From contig NW_006498220.1 in NCBI RefSeq assembly GCF_000471905.2, positions 221,525 to 285,524 on the forward strand: a stretch of DNA of 64,000 nucleotides, given 5' to 3'. Shown piece by piece: positions 45,205-57,150 of this stretch. The notes under the pieces were generated by a model, which ran no database searches, had not been told where the DNA came from, and worked only from the letters and a program-made list of their open reading frames with translations. The stretch is from Amborella trichopoda. Lineage: Eukaryota; Streptophyta; Magnoliopsida; Amborellales; Amborellaceae. The position numbers and the translations under genes are program-made. How positions within the stretch are numbered: the stretch's first letter is position 1; each line of letters opens with the position of its first letter.

Positions 45205-45605
45205 GACGAAGAACGGAGGGAGATAGAGATGAGAAGAAGAGACAAAAAGAGATGGAGATGAGAAGAAGAGAGAGAAAGAGATAGAGACGAGAAAGAGGGG
45301 AGAGAAAGAGATGGAGATGAGAAAAAGGGAAGGAGAGAGAAAGAGAAAGAGACAAGAAAGAGGGGAGAGAAAGAAGGGAGGAGAGAGAAAGAGAGAGGGA
45401 TGAGAAGAAGAGAGAGAAAGAGATAGAGATGAGAAAGTGGGGAGAGAAAGAGATAAAGATGAGAAAGAGGGGAGAGAAAGAGATGGAGATGAGAAAAAGG
45501 AGAGGAGAGAGAGAGAGATAGAGACGAGAAAGAGGGGAGAGAAAAAGGGGAGGAGAGAGAAAGAGGGGAGGAGAGAGAAAAAGTGGAGGAGAGAAAAAGT
45601 TACCT
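45205..45605 (-). repeat. GA-rich low-complexity array in the 3' LTR
   Basis: Nearly pure purine on the plus strand: GAGAAAGAGATRGAGATGAG units of about 26-36 bp. Long open frames on either strand (Ser/Leu/Phe- or Arg/Glu/Lys-rich) are artefacts. Confidence 0.9.
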
Positions 45606-47892
45606 GCCTGAAAGGTCCCAGCTCTTTTCTTCTCTCTCCTCTCTCTCTCTCTCTCTCTCTTCAAGACGTACCAACAAGCTTAAGCAAAATTCAGAATTTT
45701 ATTGATTGATCCAAGAAGAATGAATCCGTCATTTCTATAGTGAGACATTGCCTGTTTATATAGAATTGGGCTAAAACATGGGTGTACGCCAAAAAACAAC
45801 CGAGAATTGAAGATAATTACAATTTAATTGAATTTAAAGAAATTCTAAAAATGGGTGCAAAAGGACTGTTTTGCCTTTGCCTAACAATGTGTAGAAGTCT
45901 AGAACAGTCTTTGCTGCAGCCCGAGAACTTGCGTGATCTTCCGTGACTGACCCGAGGTCGTTCTGATGCCCATTTGATCGAAAGATTATTGCTTTCTTGT
46001 TGGACTCGGCATGACGATCATTTTGATACCAACTTCGAGCCATTGAATCATGTTTTTGAGCCATGATCATTTTGATACCGACTTGAATTTTGGATGAATA
46101 TTGAAAACTTCGGATCGATTGTGTGCTTGTTCCTTGATGTTTTTTCATGACATCTTCATTGATTCACATTGAGCATGCCGTCACGATCATGTTGCAACAA
46201 ATGTAGCTTGATTTTATGTCCGGATGAAGATTTTGTCATCTTGAGTTTTTGACAAGAATCTTGAAATCTGGCAGCCGAAATTTTTCAGCAGTTTTGATGC
46301 CTTCGTGTGTGAAATCCAACTATTCATCGTACGCGAGGTTCCGACCAGAGATAGCCTTGGACCTTACGCACATAATGCAATTGGTTTTGTACCGATCAGG
46401 TATGCGAGCGTCATGATCTGGCTGCTCGAACGAGGCATGCTGCTGCTGAGTTTTCTGCAACTTCCTTCACGGATTAGTGACTTTTATTTAGTTTTTCTCT
46501 CTGTTCGGGTGTCGTCACTAGGTGTATCACATATCGATGTGCTTGTGTTGATGAGACGAACACGCTTACCAAATTCGGGAGCGATCTGACTTGGAACAAA
46601 TGAGATATAGGCCTCGAAAGTGACTGCCTGTGAATATAAAAACATACACCTTTAATGGTGGTTTGATGTAGTGAGGCCACACGAGAATAGTGTGCGGCCC
46701 ACCCCTTTTTGGTATTTCATGCATAACGTTGTCTAGGAGTGTCCGATTAAGCCGAAACTTGACCCATAGGGGTTTTCAACCATGTTGGATCTAATGGCAG
46801 TGGTCCCATAGCTGTTTGACACATTAAATATATGGTTCTAGTTACATGGTCTATTTCAGGGTGCTAGAGACCAATTTCACTGAAATTGTTTCTTTGTGTT
46901 TACTGCCTTAGACATGCCTGATCGCGATGAAACTTGGCAGGTGGTCTTTTGAAGTGTTGATGAAGATCTTGACCAATTTTGGGGCCATTATGAGATTGTC
47001 GGGAATTTCCACTATTTTGTAGGCTTTATTGATCTGTTTCCTATCAGGGACCAAGGTGCTGAAAAATACGTTCAAACAGCTTGCCCCGACGAATGTTGTG
47101 CTTCAAGAGAAGCGAGAAGGACAATCATTTAGAAAATTTCCTTCGTCTTTTACCTTTTTTTTCTTCCTAGCCACAAGACCACGTGAACACCGAAGAGATT
47201 CATGTAACGGTGTAACGCGGATGCTCAGACGTAGGGATGCATTGTTCGCGGGTCTATCCATGGAGACTTTAGGGGGAGAAGAGACTTTTTTAAAGGATCC
47301 TGTCGAAGTCCTCACCCTCGTGCAGACTGTTTGTGATTTTGAAGCTGAGGATTTTATACGGAGACTTGTCTTGCCATCTTGACGAGTCTTCTGTCTTTTG
47401 AGTCCTTTTGCAACTGGACTCAGGCTGTTAGAATCCTTTCCTTAAAGCTCGTACTCTTGGATTACTAGCATTGTGTTACCAGGGATTTTTTTTTTTTTTT
47501 TTTTTGAGTGAGGGCTGAAGTCGCCTGTTGAGGCGAGTGCTGCATCAACGTGTTTATTGGTCCAAGAGTCCTTTATGGATTTTCATTTGAACTTGGGAAG
47601 CGGCGCCATAGAGATGGTTTTCACCAACTTCTTTTTATTTTGGTGCTCTTTTACCCATGACCTTTCGGTCATGTCCACCTTTTTCATCCATTTTTACTCA
47701 TGATGCCCTTTCGGGTTTACACCATGCCTGATTTTTATTCACGGAACTCTTTTACTCATGGTTTCGTGATCATGCCTATCCGTCATTTTTACTCATAGTG
47801 TTACCTTGTTAAGGTATATACCATGGTCGTTATTTCATCATTTTTTTTATGTAGGCGTGTTTAAGGTCATGCCTTTGGGACTTGTGCGAAAC

Positions 47893-48875
47893 AGTTTAAT
47901 GTCATGCGGCCAAGATGTACATTATAGTTTAAGGTCATACAGCTGGACCGTGGTGGTGATGAATGACAGTCTGTGGAGGCCATGGAGTGAGTATGGTGGT
48001 GGTTTGACTTACTCAGGGAAATAACATTAGGCTACCTATGAAAGATAGATGATGTATGAAATGTGAGTAGACGATGGTGACCCACTAACTTACAACAAGT
48101 ATGGATGGCGGGATGGTTCACCATTTTGTGAGCGTGGGTGAGATTTACTGGGAAGTGAGGTATGGTGATGAAGTGAATGGACTATTGGGGAGGAATGAAG
48201 GTGGTGCGCGCACACTAACAGGTAGGTTAGGGAAAGCATGTGTGAAAGTGAACGTAAAGGCATATGCGAGTATGTGGGGGCAAGTTGTAATAGTCATACC
48301 TCCAGGATCTATGCAAAATAGTTTATAATCATGTAGCCAGGACGTGCACTATGATTTAAGGTCATATAGCTAGACCGTGGTTATGCAGTTTAAAGTCATA
48401 CAACAAGGACCATGCAGTTTAAGGTTGTGCAATTAGACCTCCGCTACAGTTTAAGGTCATATAGTTTGGACCATGGTGCTGAGTCCTTTAACGTCATGCG
48501 AGGAGGAAGGTCATATAGTTGGACCGTGGTTATGCAGTTTAAAGTCATACAACTAGGACCGTGTAGTTTAAGGTAGTGCAACTAGACCTTTGCTACAGTT
48601 TAATGGCATATAGTTTGCACCATGCAGTTTTAAGGTCGTGCAACTAGACTAGGGCTGTGCAATTTTAAGGTCATACAACATGGACCGAGGCTGTATATTT
48701 TAAGGTTGTGCAGCACGAACCAAGGCTGTGCAGTTTAAGGTCGTGCAGCATGGACCGAGGCTGTGCAGTTTACAGTCGTGCAGCACGGACCGAGGCTGTG
48801 CAATTTAGGGTCGTGCAGCACGGACAGAGGCTATGTAGTTTAAGGTCGTGCAGCATGGACCGAGGTTGGGTCTTC
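47893..48875 (+). repeat. 35-bp tandem array, roughly 15 or more copies
   Basis: Regular from about 48330 to 48875, with scattered related units from 47893. Unit: GTGCAGTTTAAGGTCGTGCA then GCAYGGACCGAGGCT. The last four regular units (48730-48870) are nearly identical, while units further left are diverged (ATATAGYTRGACCGTGG variants). Confidence 0.88.
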
Positions 48876-49040
48876 ATGTAGGTGGAGCTTCATGGGGAAT
48901 AGGTCTGTGGATGGCAATCTGACTCCCTAGGGATAAAATGGTTAAGATCATTCACAAACTGAGGGCTCAGATGGAAATGGTGACCTGATGAAGGATGGCC
49001 AACAGAAGAAGACTTCACTAGCGATTAGGGGGGCAAGCGT

Positions 49041-49310
49041 AGCTCCCTGAGGTGAAAGATGAGACTCTATGGAGAATTGGCTAATGATTGATAACCTGGC
49101 TCCATGGGAATAAGATAGCTTGGTGTGAAACAGACTCACCGGGAGTTGAAGAGGTAAGAATGACCCTAACTCCACTGGGGATAATGGACTGCAGTATGGG
49201 TGTGACTCCTATGGGGATGAGGAATAGTGGCCTGCTGCTGACTCCATTGAGGATGATAGGTCACGGCTTGGGTGCAACGGCCGAGGTACAACTCCACTGG
49301 GGATGACAGG
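49041..49310 (+). repeat. 35-36-bp array with primer-site-like core
   Basis: A core of ACTCCACTGGGGAT or close variants recurs at 49041, 49063, 49098, 49133, 49168, 49204, 49240 and 49290; the main spacing is 35-36 bp. The exact string ACTCCACTGGGGA occurs at 49169 and 49291. The same string, on the opposite strand, is in the element's primer-binding site. Confidence 0.7.
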
Positions 49311-51198
49311 AGACACAAGGCTTCAGCTGGAACTAGGCGACAAAAGATGGCTTGAAATACAGCTGACGCCAAGTGTAGCAATAATTGTTTCTTGCCAGTG
49401 TTCAACCGGCGTCGAGTTCTCAAAAACACAACCGGCGGTAGGTTGTTAAAACTCAACTGGCGTTGTGAACGGGCCGTGACATTGTTTGAACACAAACGAC
49501 GCTAAGTAAACCAGCACTAAGGTCATTTGAAATTCACTAGGCGTCAAGTCAACTGGCGCTAGGGTTGTTTGAAATTCACTCAGCATCAAGTCACTTCAAC
49601 CGAGTAGCTGGTGCTGGGCATGGATTGATACTTGAGTCATGACCCGAGCCTGACCCATTCTGGCTTATTTGTTGGAATTTTACAAGTGGTGATGAGTGTT
49701 GACGTGGGCCTTGGGTCAAAGCCCATCCCGGCTCATCGTCATTTGGCTTCCGTTAGACACAACTGGGATTCCCAGTTTGTGAGGGGTGTTCGAGGGTAAT
49801 GCAGGCTACATAAGGGGGGAAAGACCCCATTTTCCCTCACTTTTGACCGAAGGTAAAAAAACTTGAGAAAAATTTTAACGATAAGTTCTGGCAAGTGGCA
49901 AGGGAGATTTCGGCAAGAGGTCAAATGTTTCGGCAAACGTTTCAGGGAAGATTTCAGTAAGCAAAGGTTTTTGTAGGAAACGTTTTCTGGCGAGCAAGAC
50001 TCTGCCAAGGATTTGTAAGAGTTTTGCGGTTAACATAGGGGGCTTTTCGAGAAACAGAAGAACTCCAGCGTGGGTATTTTGAAGGTGGAAGAGGCGGGAA
50101 GTGCAGTGGTAGGCATTTTCGCAGGTCTTGAGAATTTTTCGGGGAGCTTTAAGGGGTTTCTCGAGTGTTGTAGTGATTTTTAAGAGGTTTTGGTGACTTC
50201 TTGGCCAAAAAAAATATGAAAAAAAATGGTTGCGGGGAAGGTGAACAGTCATGGGAGGTGAACATCGCCCTTAGAAATCGTGCGACCATTAGGAGGATAT
50301 GAAAATCAGGCTCAAAAAAAGAGGAGTCTCGGGAAGCGAACGTCGAGATAGCTCCGACACTAACAAAAGTGCAGCCGGCGCTGGGGCAACCGACGCTGAT
50401 GGTTTAGAAGTGTAACCAGTGCTGAAACAACTGGTGTTGATCCTCAAGAAAGGCAACCGACGTTAGGAGTTCAACCAACATTAGCCTTTGGAAGACACAG
50501 CTGGCGCTGCCTTCAGACATTGCTCATCAGCAGTGTGGCCTGTCATGATGCAGAGAGTAATGCTTGCATGTGGCAGTAAGTCACACGCATGATTTGCGAT
50601 GTTCGGCGATGAGCTATGCACAGTGATGTTCATGGGCCGACAAAAAGTGGTGAATGATGGTAAGGCGTGGCTTATGGTACCTGTTGGAAGCCAAATCCTT
50701 CAGCACAATAGTGAAGTCCATGTTGTTCTGTGGAATCCACTATGAACAGGGTATGATTTCCATCATAGGAAAGTTCCTTGTCAGGTCTAGCCTGCTTTCT
50801 ATGTTTGATACATAGGTCGAATGAATCCTACGTTGTATGTTTGATGTACAGATCAAGTGAGATATATGACTGCTATGTTTGATATAAACGCCGGATGGGC
50901 TGAAGCTAAGTTCTTGGAGTAGCTTCGCTTTGTCTTCTAGCCTGTAACCATCCTCTTACTTGTCAGATGAATTGAAGCTAACTCTCCAAGGGGTTTCGCT
51001 TCTTCTTCATGAGGAGGACTTTTCTTTGGGCCCGTAACTGTCCTCTTATCTTTAGGTGCAAAAGACTTGTAACCTCCCTAGTAATGAGTTTCTTTAGCTT
51101 GTAACTCGTAACTCATTTTTACTGCAATAACAAGAGTTAGAATTTGTTTGGACTGTCTTGCTTATTTTCGCGTCGAGTCTCTTTTTCTTGAATATGAA

Positions 51199-52270
51199 TT
51201 ATGGGTAGTACTTCTTTAAGTAATGTCCATTGATAGGGGGCATTGCTTCCCCTCCTTCAGGATGTTCCAGTATGTAGGCTCTGTTGGGCAAGACCTTTTT
51301 GACTATAAAGGGACCTTCCCACTTAGGCTGAAACTTCCCTTTACGCCGACCATACATAACAATAGGCCTCTTAACAGCTAAGACTAGATCGCCATGGGTG
51401 AATGAGCGGATCTTGACAGACTTGTCAAAAGCCCTCTTCATTCTCCCTTGGTTGAGTTCAAGGTTCTGTTGAGCCTCTAGCCTCTTTCCATTGAGTGCAT
51501 CCAATTCTTGTTACCGGAACTTGACTCTCTCATCTTCGGTTATTCCTTGGTGACTAGCGAATCGCAGTGAAGGGATTTGTATTTCGAGAGGTAAAATTAC
51601 TTCACCCCCCCAGACCAGAGAATAATGAGTGGAATCAGTAGCATTTTGTGTAGTAGTACGATAAGCCCATCGTGCTTCAGGAAGCTTCTCATGCCAATTC
51701 TTCCTTGTTTTTGATACTGACTTTCTTAAAACGTTGCACCGAGTCTTATTGAAAGCCTCAACTAATCCATTCACCCGAGGGTGGTACATAGTCGAGTACC
51801 TCCATTCGAAACCAAACTGGTTAACTAAGCGATCGATGTGATGACTCCTAAATTGAGGACCATTGTTAGATATAATCCGGTCGGGCACTCCGAAGCGGTA
51901 TATGATATGATGTCGAATGAAGTAGGCCACGACTGTCCCAGGAGCTTGCTTAAGGGGGGCCGCTTCAGCCCACTTAGAGAAATAATCTATTGCAGCTAGG
52001 ATAAAAACATGGCCCATTGCAGAAGGAGGGTCAATAGGTTCTACGATGTCCATACCCCATTGTGAGAAGGGGCATGATGCAATCATAGGGTGTGAGGGCT
52101 CTGGAGGTTGGTGAACCAGGCTGGAGTGTATTTTGCATACTTGGCACTTTTTAGCATAAGACTAGAAGACCATGGAAGGCCAATAGTATCCCAACCTATG
52201 CATTCGTTCATAGAGCTTAGGATCGGACTGGTGTAGTCCATAAATGCCTGGGTGGACTTCTTCTAACACC
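51199..52270 (-). pseudogene. Tat element integrase
   Basis: From the N-terminal zinc-binding segment (AKKCQVCKIHSSLVHQPPEP, about 52155-52085) through the core: WGMDIVEPID (first Asp), IISNNGPQF and NGLVEAFNKT (Glu). It ends with the C-terminal domain to 51199 (KIRSFTHGDLVLAVK, GKFQPKWEGPFIVKKV). The second catalytic position, normally DNG, reads NNG, so the D,D,E triad is broken. Stops interrupt the frame near 52170 and 51510. Integrates element DNA into the genome in functional relatives. Confidence 0.9.
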
Positions 52271-52666
52271 TTATTTGCTTCTGGTTATTGACACATGTAA
52301 GAAGAATGTCGTCAAACGACAGTCTGAAGAGCGCATCTCCTTCAAGGAGGGTATACTTGGTAGACATTCGATGTATGCTATTGCGTTCGACACGATCTTT
52401 CGTGAGCCTGCAATGTTTAGGGAACTAGTGATGGGCTCTCTCCAATCTTTTACCTGCTCAATTTCTGTGCATATTAGGTCAAAGAATTCTGGTTCTTGAT
52501 TTTGACACTTAGGTCCTTGACTCTGTGGTATTCCTTGCTAAGTCTTGACTACTTCTTTGGTTGATAGAAATGCTCCAAATGGATAAGGAGGGCACTCGGG
52601 GAAGATATTTATCTCGTCATCCACATCGAGCTCTGTTCTTAGTTCGATGTGTCTCCATTCTGCCAC

Positions 52667-53179
52667 TCAAACAAGAGTGAGTCCTGATGAGGACAACTGA
52701 ATTGTAGCGCCGAGTTTCGTAAGTGAAGCAACCTGCGAGTTTAGCTTCCTGGGGATGTGACTCAGGGATACATCCTCAAACTGGGCTATATATGATTTTA
52801 CAGTATTGTGATAAGGCTTGAGAATGTCTTTTCTCACATCATAGATCCCTTCGAGCTGTCGGATAACCAACTCAGAGTTGCCATATATCTTGAGCTGCTC
52901 CAATTTGAGGTCCAAGGCTATCTCCAGTCCGATTATAAGGGCCTAATATTCTGCCTCATTAGGAGAACCGGCTTGAGCGAGAGAGAAAGAAAGTGGCAAT
53001 ATTTCTCCTCTCGGAGTCAAGAATACTACTCCGACGCCTCCTCGATCTGATTGGAATGCTCCATCGAAGTACAATTCCCACACATGAACAAGGTCAGCAC
53101 ATAATACTTCTTCATCAGGGAGGTCGCTTGATAGAGGAGATTCTGTCGGTACAGGATGTGCTACGAGAAAGTCAGGCAA
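52667..53179 (-). pseudogene. Tat element second RNase H domain
   Basis: ELYFDGAFQSDRGGVGVVFLTPRGEILPLSF, NEAEY and, after a break at about 52940, ALDLKLEQLKIYGNSELVIRQLEGIYDVRK and VSLSHIPRKLNS. A second, archaeal-type RNase H between the normal RNase H and integrase is the hallmark of the Tat lineage of plant gypsy elements. A GNS replaces the usual GDS, removing one catalytic aspartate. Confidence 0.85.
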
Positions 53180-53560
53180 GGCCTAGCCCTTGATGGCCTT
53201 CTGTGGGACATCGTCCCGACAAGCATGGGCGTGTTATGATAAACTTTACAGGATCAACTTTCGATATAAGTTTAACTTCATGACCAAACAAGTAATGACA
53301 GAGTTTTTGTATTGCAAAGATCAGGGCCAAGCACATCTTCTCAATCGGGGGATAATTCTTCTCGTCCCCTTCCATCTTGCAGCTGAGGTAATATAACACA
53401 GTCTCTTTTCCCTCTTCATTGTTTTGTGCCAACAATGCTCCAAGTGACTCGTCTAAAGCAGTCACGTAAAGAATGAGGGGTTTTCCCAATACTGGTGTAG
53501 AGAGTACTGGAGGGTTGAGTAAATAATGCTTGATGTCATAAAGGGCTGCTTGACATGCTT
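53172..53560 (-). pseudogene. Tat element first RNase H domain
   Basis: GKPLILYVTALDESLGALLAQ, NEEGKETVLYYLS, EKNYPPIEKMCLALIFAIQKLCHYLFGHEVKLISKVDPVKFIITRP. This is the gypsy RNase H of the RT-RH module. After CLSGR the next expected segment (about 16 codons) is missing, a TAG follows the QKAIKG segment, and the frame shifts before ALPDFLVAHPV. Confidence 0.85.
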
Positions 53561-53564
53561 CATT

Positions 53565-54718
53565 CTAGATGAATGAAGTATCTTTCTTTAGCAGGTGTGT
53601 AAAGGGTTTACAACAACCTGAGAGGCTCGATACGAACTTGCGAATGTATGCCAGTTGCCCTTGGAGGGAGCGCAATTCTCGAAGTGTAGTCAGTGATGGC
53701 ATTTCTTGGATTGCCTTGATCTTGACTGGCTCAACTTTAAGCCTTCGATGTCTGATGATGAACCCTAAGAATTTTTTGGAGCTCACGCTAAAAGCGCATT
53801 TTAGTGGGTTCATTTAAAGTTGATGGAGACGCAAATGCTTAAATACCTTTTCGAGATCTCTCATGTGAGCATCCTTCTCTTCAGATTTTACCACCAAGTC
53901 ATCTACATAACACTCCACCTCTTTGTGCATCATGTCTTTGAAAATGGTCGTCATCGCTCTCTGATATGTGGCGTCAGCATTCTTTAATCCAAAACACGTC
54001 ATTGTGTAATAGAAGACCCTTTTGGAGTTAAGAATGCAGTGGCCCCTTCATCTTCGGGCGCCATCCTTATCTGATTATACCCGGAGTATCTGTCCACGAA
54101 GGAAAAGATTTGATAATGAGCTGTAGAGTCGATGAGCATCTCGGTGAATGGCAATGGGAAGTCATCCTTGGGACAGGTGGTATTCAAATCGTGAAAGTCA
54201 ATGCACACCTTGATTTGACCATTCTTCTCCTTTACCGGAAAGACATTTTCGAGCCATTTCAGGTACTTGACTTCATGGATGAAACCTGCTTGTCTGAGTT
54301 TGGTTATCTCGGCGTCTATCTGCATTTCAAGGTCAAGCCTGAACCTTCTTGATTTCTGTTTGACAGGTTTGATAGTTGGTTCAACGTCGAGACGGTGAAC
54401 AATGACTTGATGGTCTAAATCGGGAATTTCATGGTAATGCCAAGCAAAGAAATCCCGATTTTCTCTCAAGAAGGTAGTGAAATCCTGTTTCTCTTCTGGA
54501 GACACATTTGTTGAAATGAAAGTGGGTCTTGGATCCGCTTTGTCTCCAAGATTTATTTCTTCGAGTTTGTCTGCTGTGACCTGACCACTTTCTTCCCATT
54601 CTTTCGGGGCTTCTTGCAACTCTTCCTCGTTGTTCTTAGAGGCCTTTTCATCAACTTCATAAGTGGAGACCCATGACCCTGACATCTCTGCCTCTAATAA
54701 GGCTCCAGGGTTGGTCAT
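53565..54718 (-). pseudogene. Tat element reverse transcriptase
   Basis: Entry: DPRPTFISTNVSPEEKQDF, ENRDFFAWHYHEIP, VCIDFHDLNTTCPKDDFPLP, FSFVDRYSGYNQIRMAPEDE. After a frameshift near 54005 it continues with FGLKNADATYQRAM and the catalytic YVDDLVVKSE (all aspartates kept). After a TAA at about 53815, NPLKCAF and KFLGFIIRHRRLKVEPVKI follow. Sequence style places it in the Tat lineage. The two frame breaks make it non-functional. Confidence 0.92.
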
Positions 54719-55717
54719 GCTTCCTGCTTTTTTTTCGAATCAGTGACGAAAAGCTCAACTCCAAATGTAGAAAACACATCAGGTTGGAGAAGCTTGTCTT
54801 GACAGTTGGGAGGAAAATGAGGTTGATTGATGGTGATGCGAAGAGCATCTTTGTACGGATCACACAGTATATGTACGGATGCTTGGAGTGTTTTCTCCGA
54901 GCCAGTTGGTTCTTCACAAACTTGTATCATATGGGAAGCTTCCTAAGAATAGAAGCTTCGCCCTTTGATTCTCTCAATCTCTGCTCAAAGTCAGGCTCAG
55001 GGGTCACGGGGTTTCTTTGGCTTCGACTTCTTGTGCTTCTTTGAAGAAGGTGGTTTGGTCTTGGCTTTAGCTGCCAGCGCATCAGCAACTATTAGTAATC
55101 CTATGCCAGGGTCTTTCTCAATCATTTCTGTTGCGTCCTACTTATATTGATTCCTTCGAATTCTCGGTCGAGTGCCTCGAAGTCTGGGCATATCAAGGTT
55201 GTACTCACAGGGGATGTAGAAGAGGGAGAATGAGAAGCAGGAGAAGAAAAAGGAGAAGGGTTAGAAGGTGGGGGACATTTATGATCATTCCCCCCATCAG
55301 ACTGATCTGGGCAGCTTTTTATGTCATCACCAGGGTTGGACGGGTGTAGGGGGTCTCTTAGGTCTTTCCCGTGCTTAGACCATTGGGGAGTGCTTTTAAC
55401 GTCGTCACCCTCATTGGACATGTGCTGAGTGGGCGATGGTATGGGAACGTCTTCTTGACAGGATGAAGAAGGAAGAAGGAAGAAGGGTCGTGCCGGGGAT
55501 GAAGTCCAGTAAAGTTGGCAGTGAAGGAAGGGGCCTAAGAAATTCTTGGTCAACTGTGGGTTGAGGGTCTTGTTTCTTCGGCAAGTAGCCCTTGGTGCCC
55601 GTCTCTTTTTGGTTTTCTGAGTTGATGTTTGATTCGTCGCGCTGGGCTTGCGAACAACTCTAGCTTAACGAATTGCTTCTCACCTTAAGGACTTGAGTCT
55701 GCTTTGGCCATGGTACA
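54719..55717 (-). pseudogene. Tat element region between gag and RT (protease not found)
   Basis: Degenerate frames rich in Pro and Ser (55122-55553) and a Lys-rich segment (PSSKKHKKSKPKKPRDP) near 55010. I looked for the aspartic protease DSG/DGG motif between gag and RT and did not see it, so the protease is either decayed beyond recognition or deleted. Confidence 0.5.
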
Positions 55718-57150
55718 CTATTCATGGTTGGGAAGTCGAGGATTCGGCGGAGTCCGAGTCATTGATAAGAAGGTCCTGTTTGTGAGATCTTCTTGCCCCG
55801 ATAGAGGAATGACTTGGGGATCACTTATGGGGAGATTGTAAAACTCCTGACACTCCTGCATTTTCAACCATTTTGTCTTCCTCTTGGATGGTTGCGGCAT
55901 GGGGGCCTCGATCGCCCCAAAGGCATTCTTTAAGTCTTCAACCTTTATCTGACCCTTTTGAATCAGGGCCTTGATAATATCCTTCAGCATGTAGCAGTCA
56001 TCTGTGGGTTGATTGATCCTCTGATGGTAGGCATAATAATTCACCTGAGCGTCAAGGCTAGGTTGCTCGGGGAACTTGGCTTCTGGAAGCTGGATCATAT
56101 TATGTTCTATAGTAATCGAAACAGCACAGGGACCCATTCCTTCTCGAAGGGATAGATCTTGTTCCTATGCCTGGTGAAATAATCACCCCGATCAAGGTTG
56201 GTTGGTGGGGGTACCCGATTGTATGGCTGTTGTTGCTTGTTAGCCTGGGATGTTACCTTTGCTGTGCTTACCCCTTTAGAGAGGTCCAAAGTTTGAGAGG
56301 GAGTCTTCTTTGAATCAGTGGCTGTGACGGCTGCACCGATTACCCATTTTTGTTGACTGCCCCAAGTGTTATTCCGAGAGCTACCATTGGCCCTGTTGTT
56401 TGTTGAGCTTGTAGATGGTTGTCGTGTCCTACCATGGTGGCATGATAAACTTCCTATGCGAACTGATTTTGAGATCAACTCTGACATGGAGGTTGGATTA
56501 GAGGCCTCGATCTCGAGTCGCATGTCCCGCACGCAAGTTTGGATTGCTTCCTTCTCAGACATAGGATTAGGATGGCGAGAAGCTAAATTTCTCCATCTTG
56601 ATATAAACTAATCCACGGGCTCATCCGGGTCTTGAGTCAGGGTGAGAAGTTCGATGGTTTGAACCTCTCTCGACCTCATAGAAGCGTTGATAGAACAGTT
56701 TCTCCACCTCCTCCATGTATGCATTGAGTTTGGAGGAAGTTGGGCATACCATTTGAATGTTGGGCCATCTAGGATCTCAACAAACTGTCGGAGAAGAAGT
56801 CTCCCGTCAGCCGTTGTTTCTCGACATGCTGCCTAGAAGTGGGTAATATGCTGGTTTGGGGACGTGGTTCCGTTGAATAAAGGAAACTTCCCTTTCTTAT
56901 AATTTGAGGGAAACGGGACCTGATCAATATACGAGGGGTATGGCCTTTGATAAGGCGTCACACCCAGTATCCCCGAGATTTGTCTGTTCTTTAGGCTATG
57001 GGTGGACCATAGCGTCAATGTCTGTATGAGAGATAGGATGAGGGACAAAATTGTCCTGTGAGGTAGAAGGAGGGCACCATCAGAGTGATGGGACTTGACC
57101 TTATGGTTAGCTGACTGGCTTGCGGCGTCGATGCGATCGATGTGCACCAT
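55718..57150 (-). pseudogene. Tat element gag (capsid and zinc-knuckle-like part)
   Basis: Capsid entry RPYPSYIDQVPFPSNYKKGKFPLFNGT near 56930, then WYAQLPPNS, VQTIELLTLTQDPDEPVD and FISRWRNLASRHPNP (56760-56570). It continues with the Ser/Thr-rich linker and a degenerate knuckle (YYAYHQRINQPTDDCYMLKDIIKALI, where gag of this lineage normally has a Cys/His knuckle). At least two frame breaks and one stop in the capsid part. Confidence 0.82.

Larger units (their letters stand above)
43707..47078 (-). mobile_element. 3' LTR of the Tat-lineage gypsy element
   Basis: 3372 bp, TG...CA in minus orientation (TGTTTGAACG at its start, CCTAACCA at its end). A direct repeat of 58829-62170. Shared text includes GGAATTTAAGGTGGGTTCG, AAGCTTAAGCAAAATTCAG, GCCTGTTTATATAGAATTGG and GGGACCAAGGTGC. 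The TATA-like CTATATAAAC (minus) lies near 45760. It contains the stem-loop array and the GA-rich array. The two LTRs have many visible differences, so the insertion is old. Confidence 0.93.
47079..51198 (-). mobile_element. Tat element: noncoding region between integrase and 3' LTR
   Basis: A 4.1-kb segment with no recognisable protein on the minus strand. Long repeat-rich 3' regions are known for Tat-lineage elements. It holds a poly-T run (47481-47505), a 35-bp array, a 35-36-bp PBS-like array, and two patches of CGGCGCTAGG-type motifs (49340-49620, 50340-50520). The bases before the 3' LTR (minus: CGTCGGGGCAAGC) are only a weak polypurine tract. Confidence 0.75.

Noticed and set aside
45194..45709. 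Long open frames on both strands (Ser/Leu/Phe-rich and Arg/Glu/Lys-rich)
   Set aside because: They lie in a GA-rich tandem array in an LTR; codon periodicity follows the repeat and the same frames recur at 60275-60792 in the other LTR. Not proteins.
47029..47382. 117-codon plus-strand frame overlapping the 3' LTR edge
   Set aside because: Crosses the LTR boundary antisense to the element, no known domain, not shared by the other LTR beyond its end.
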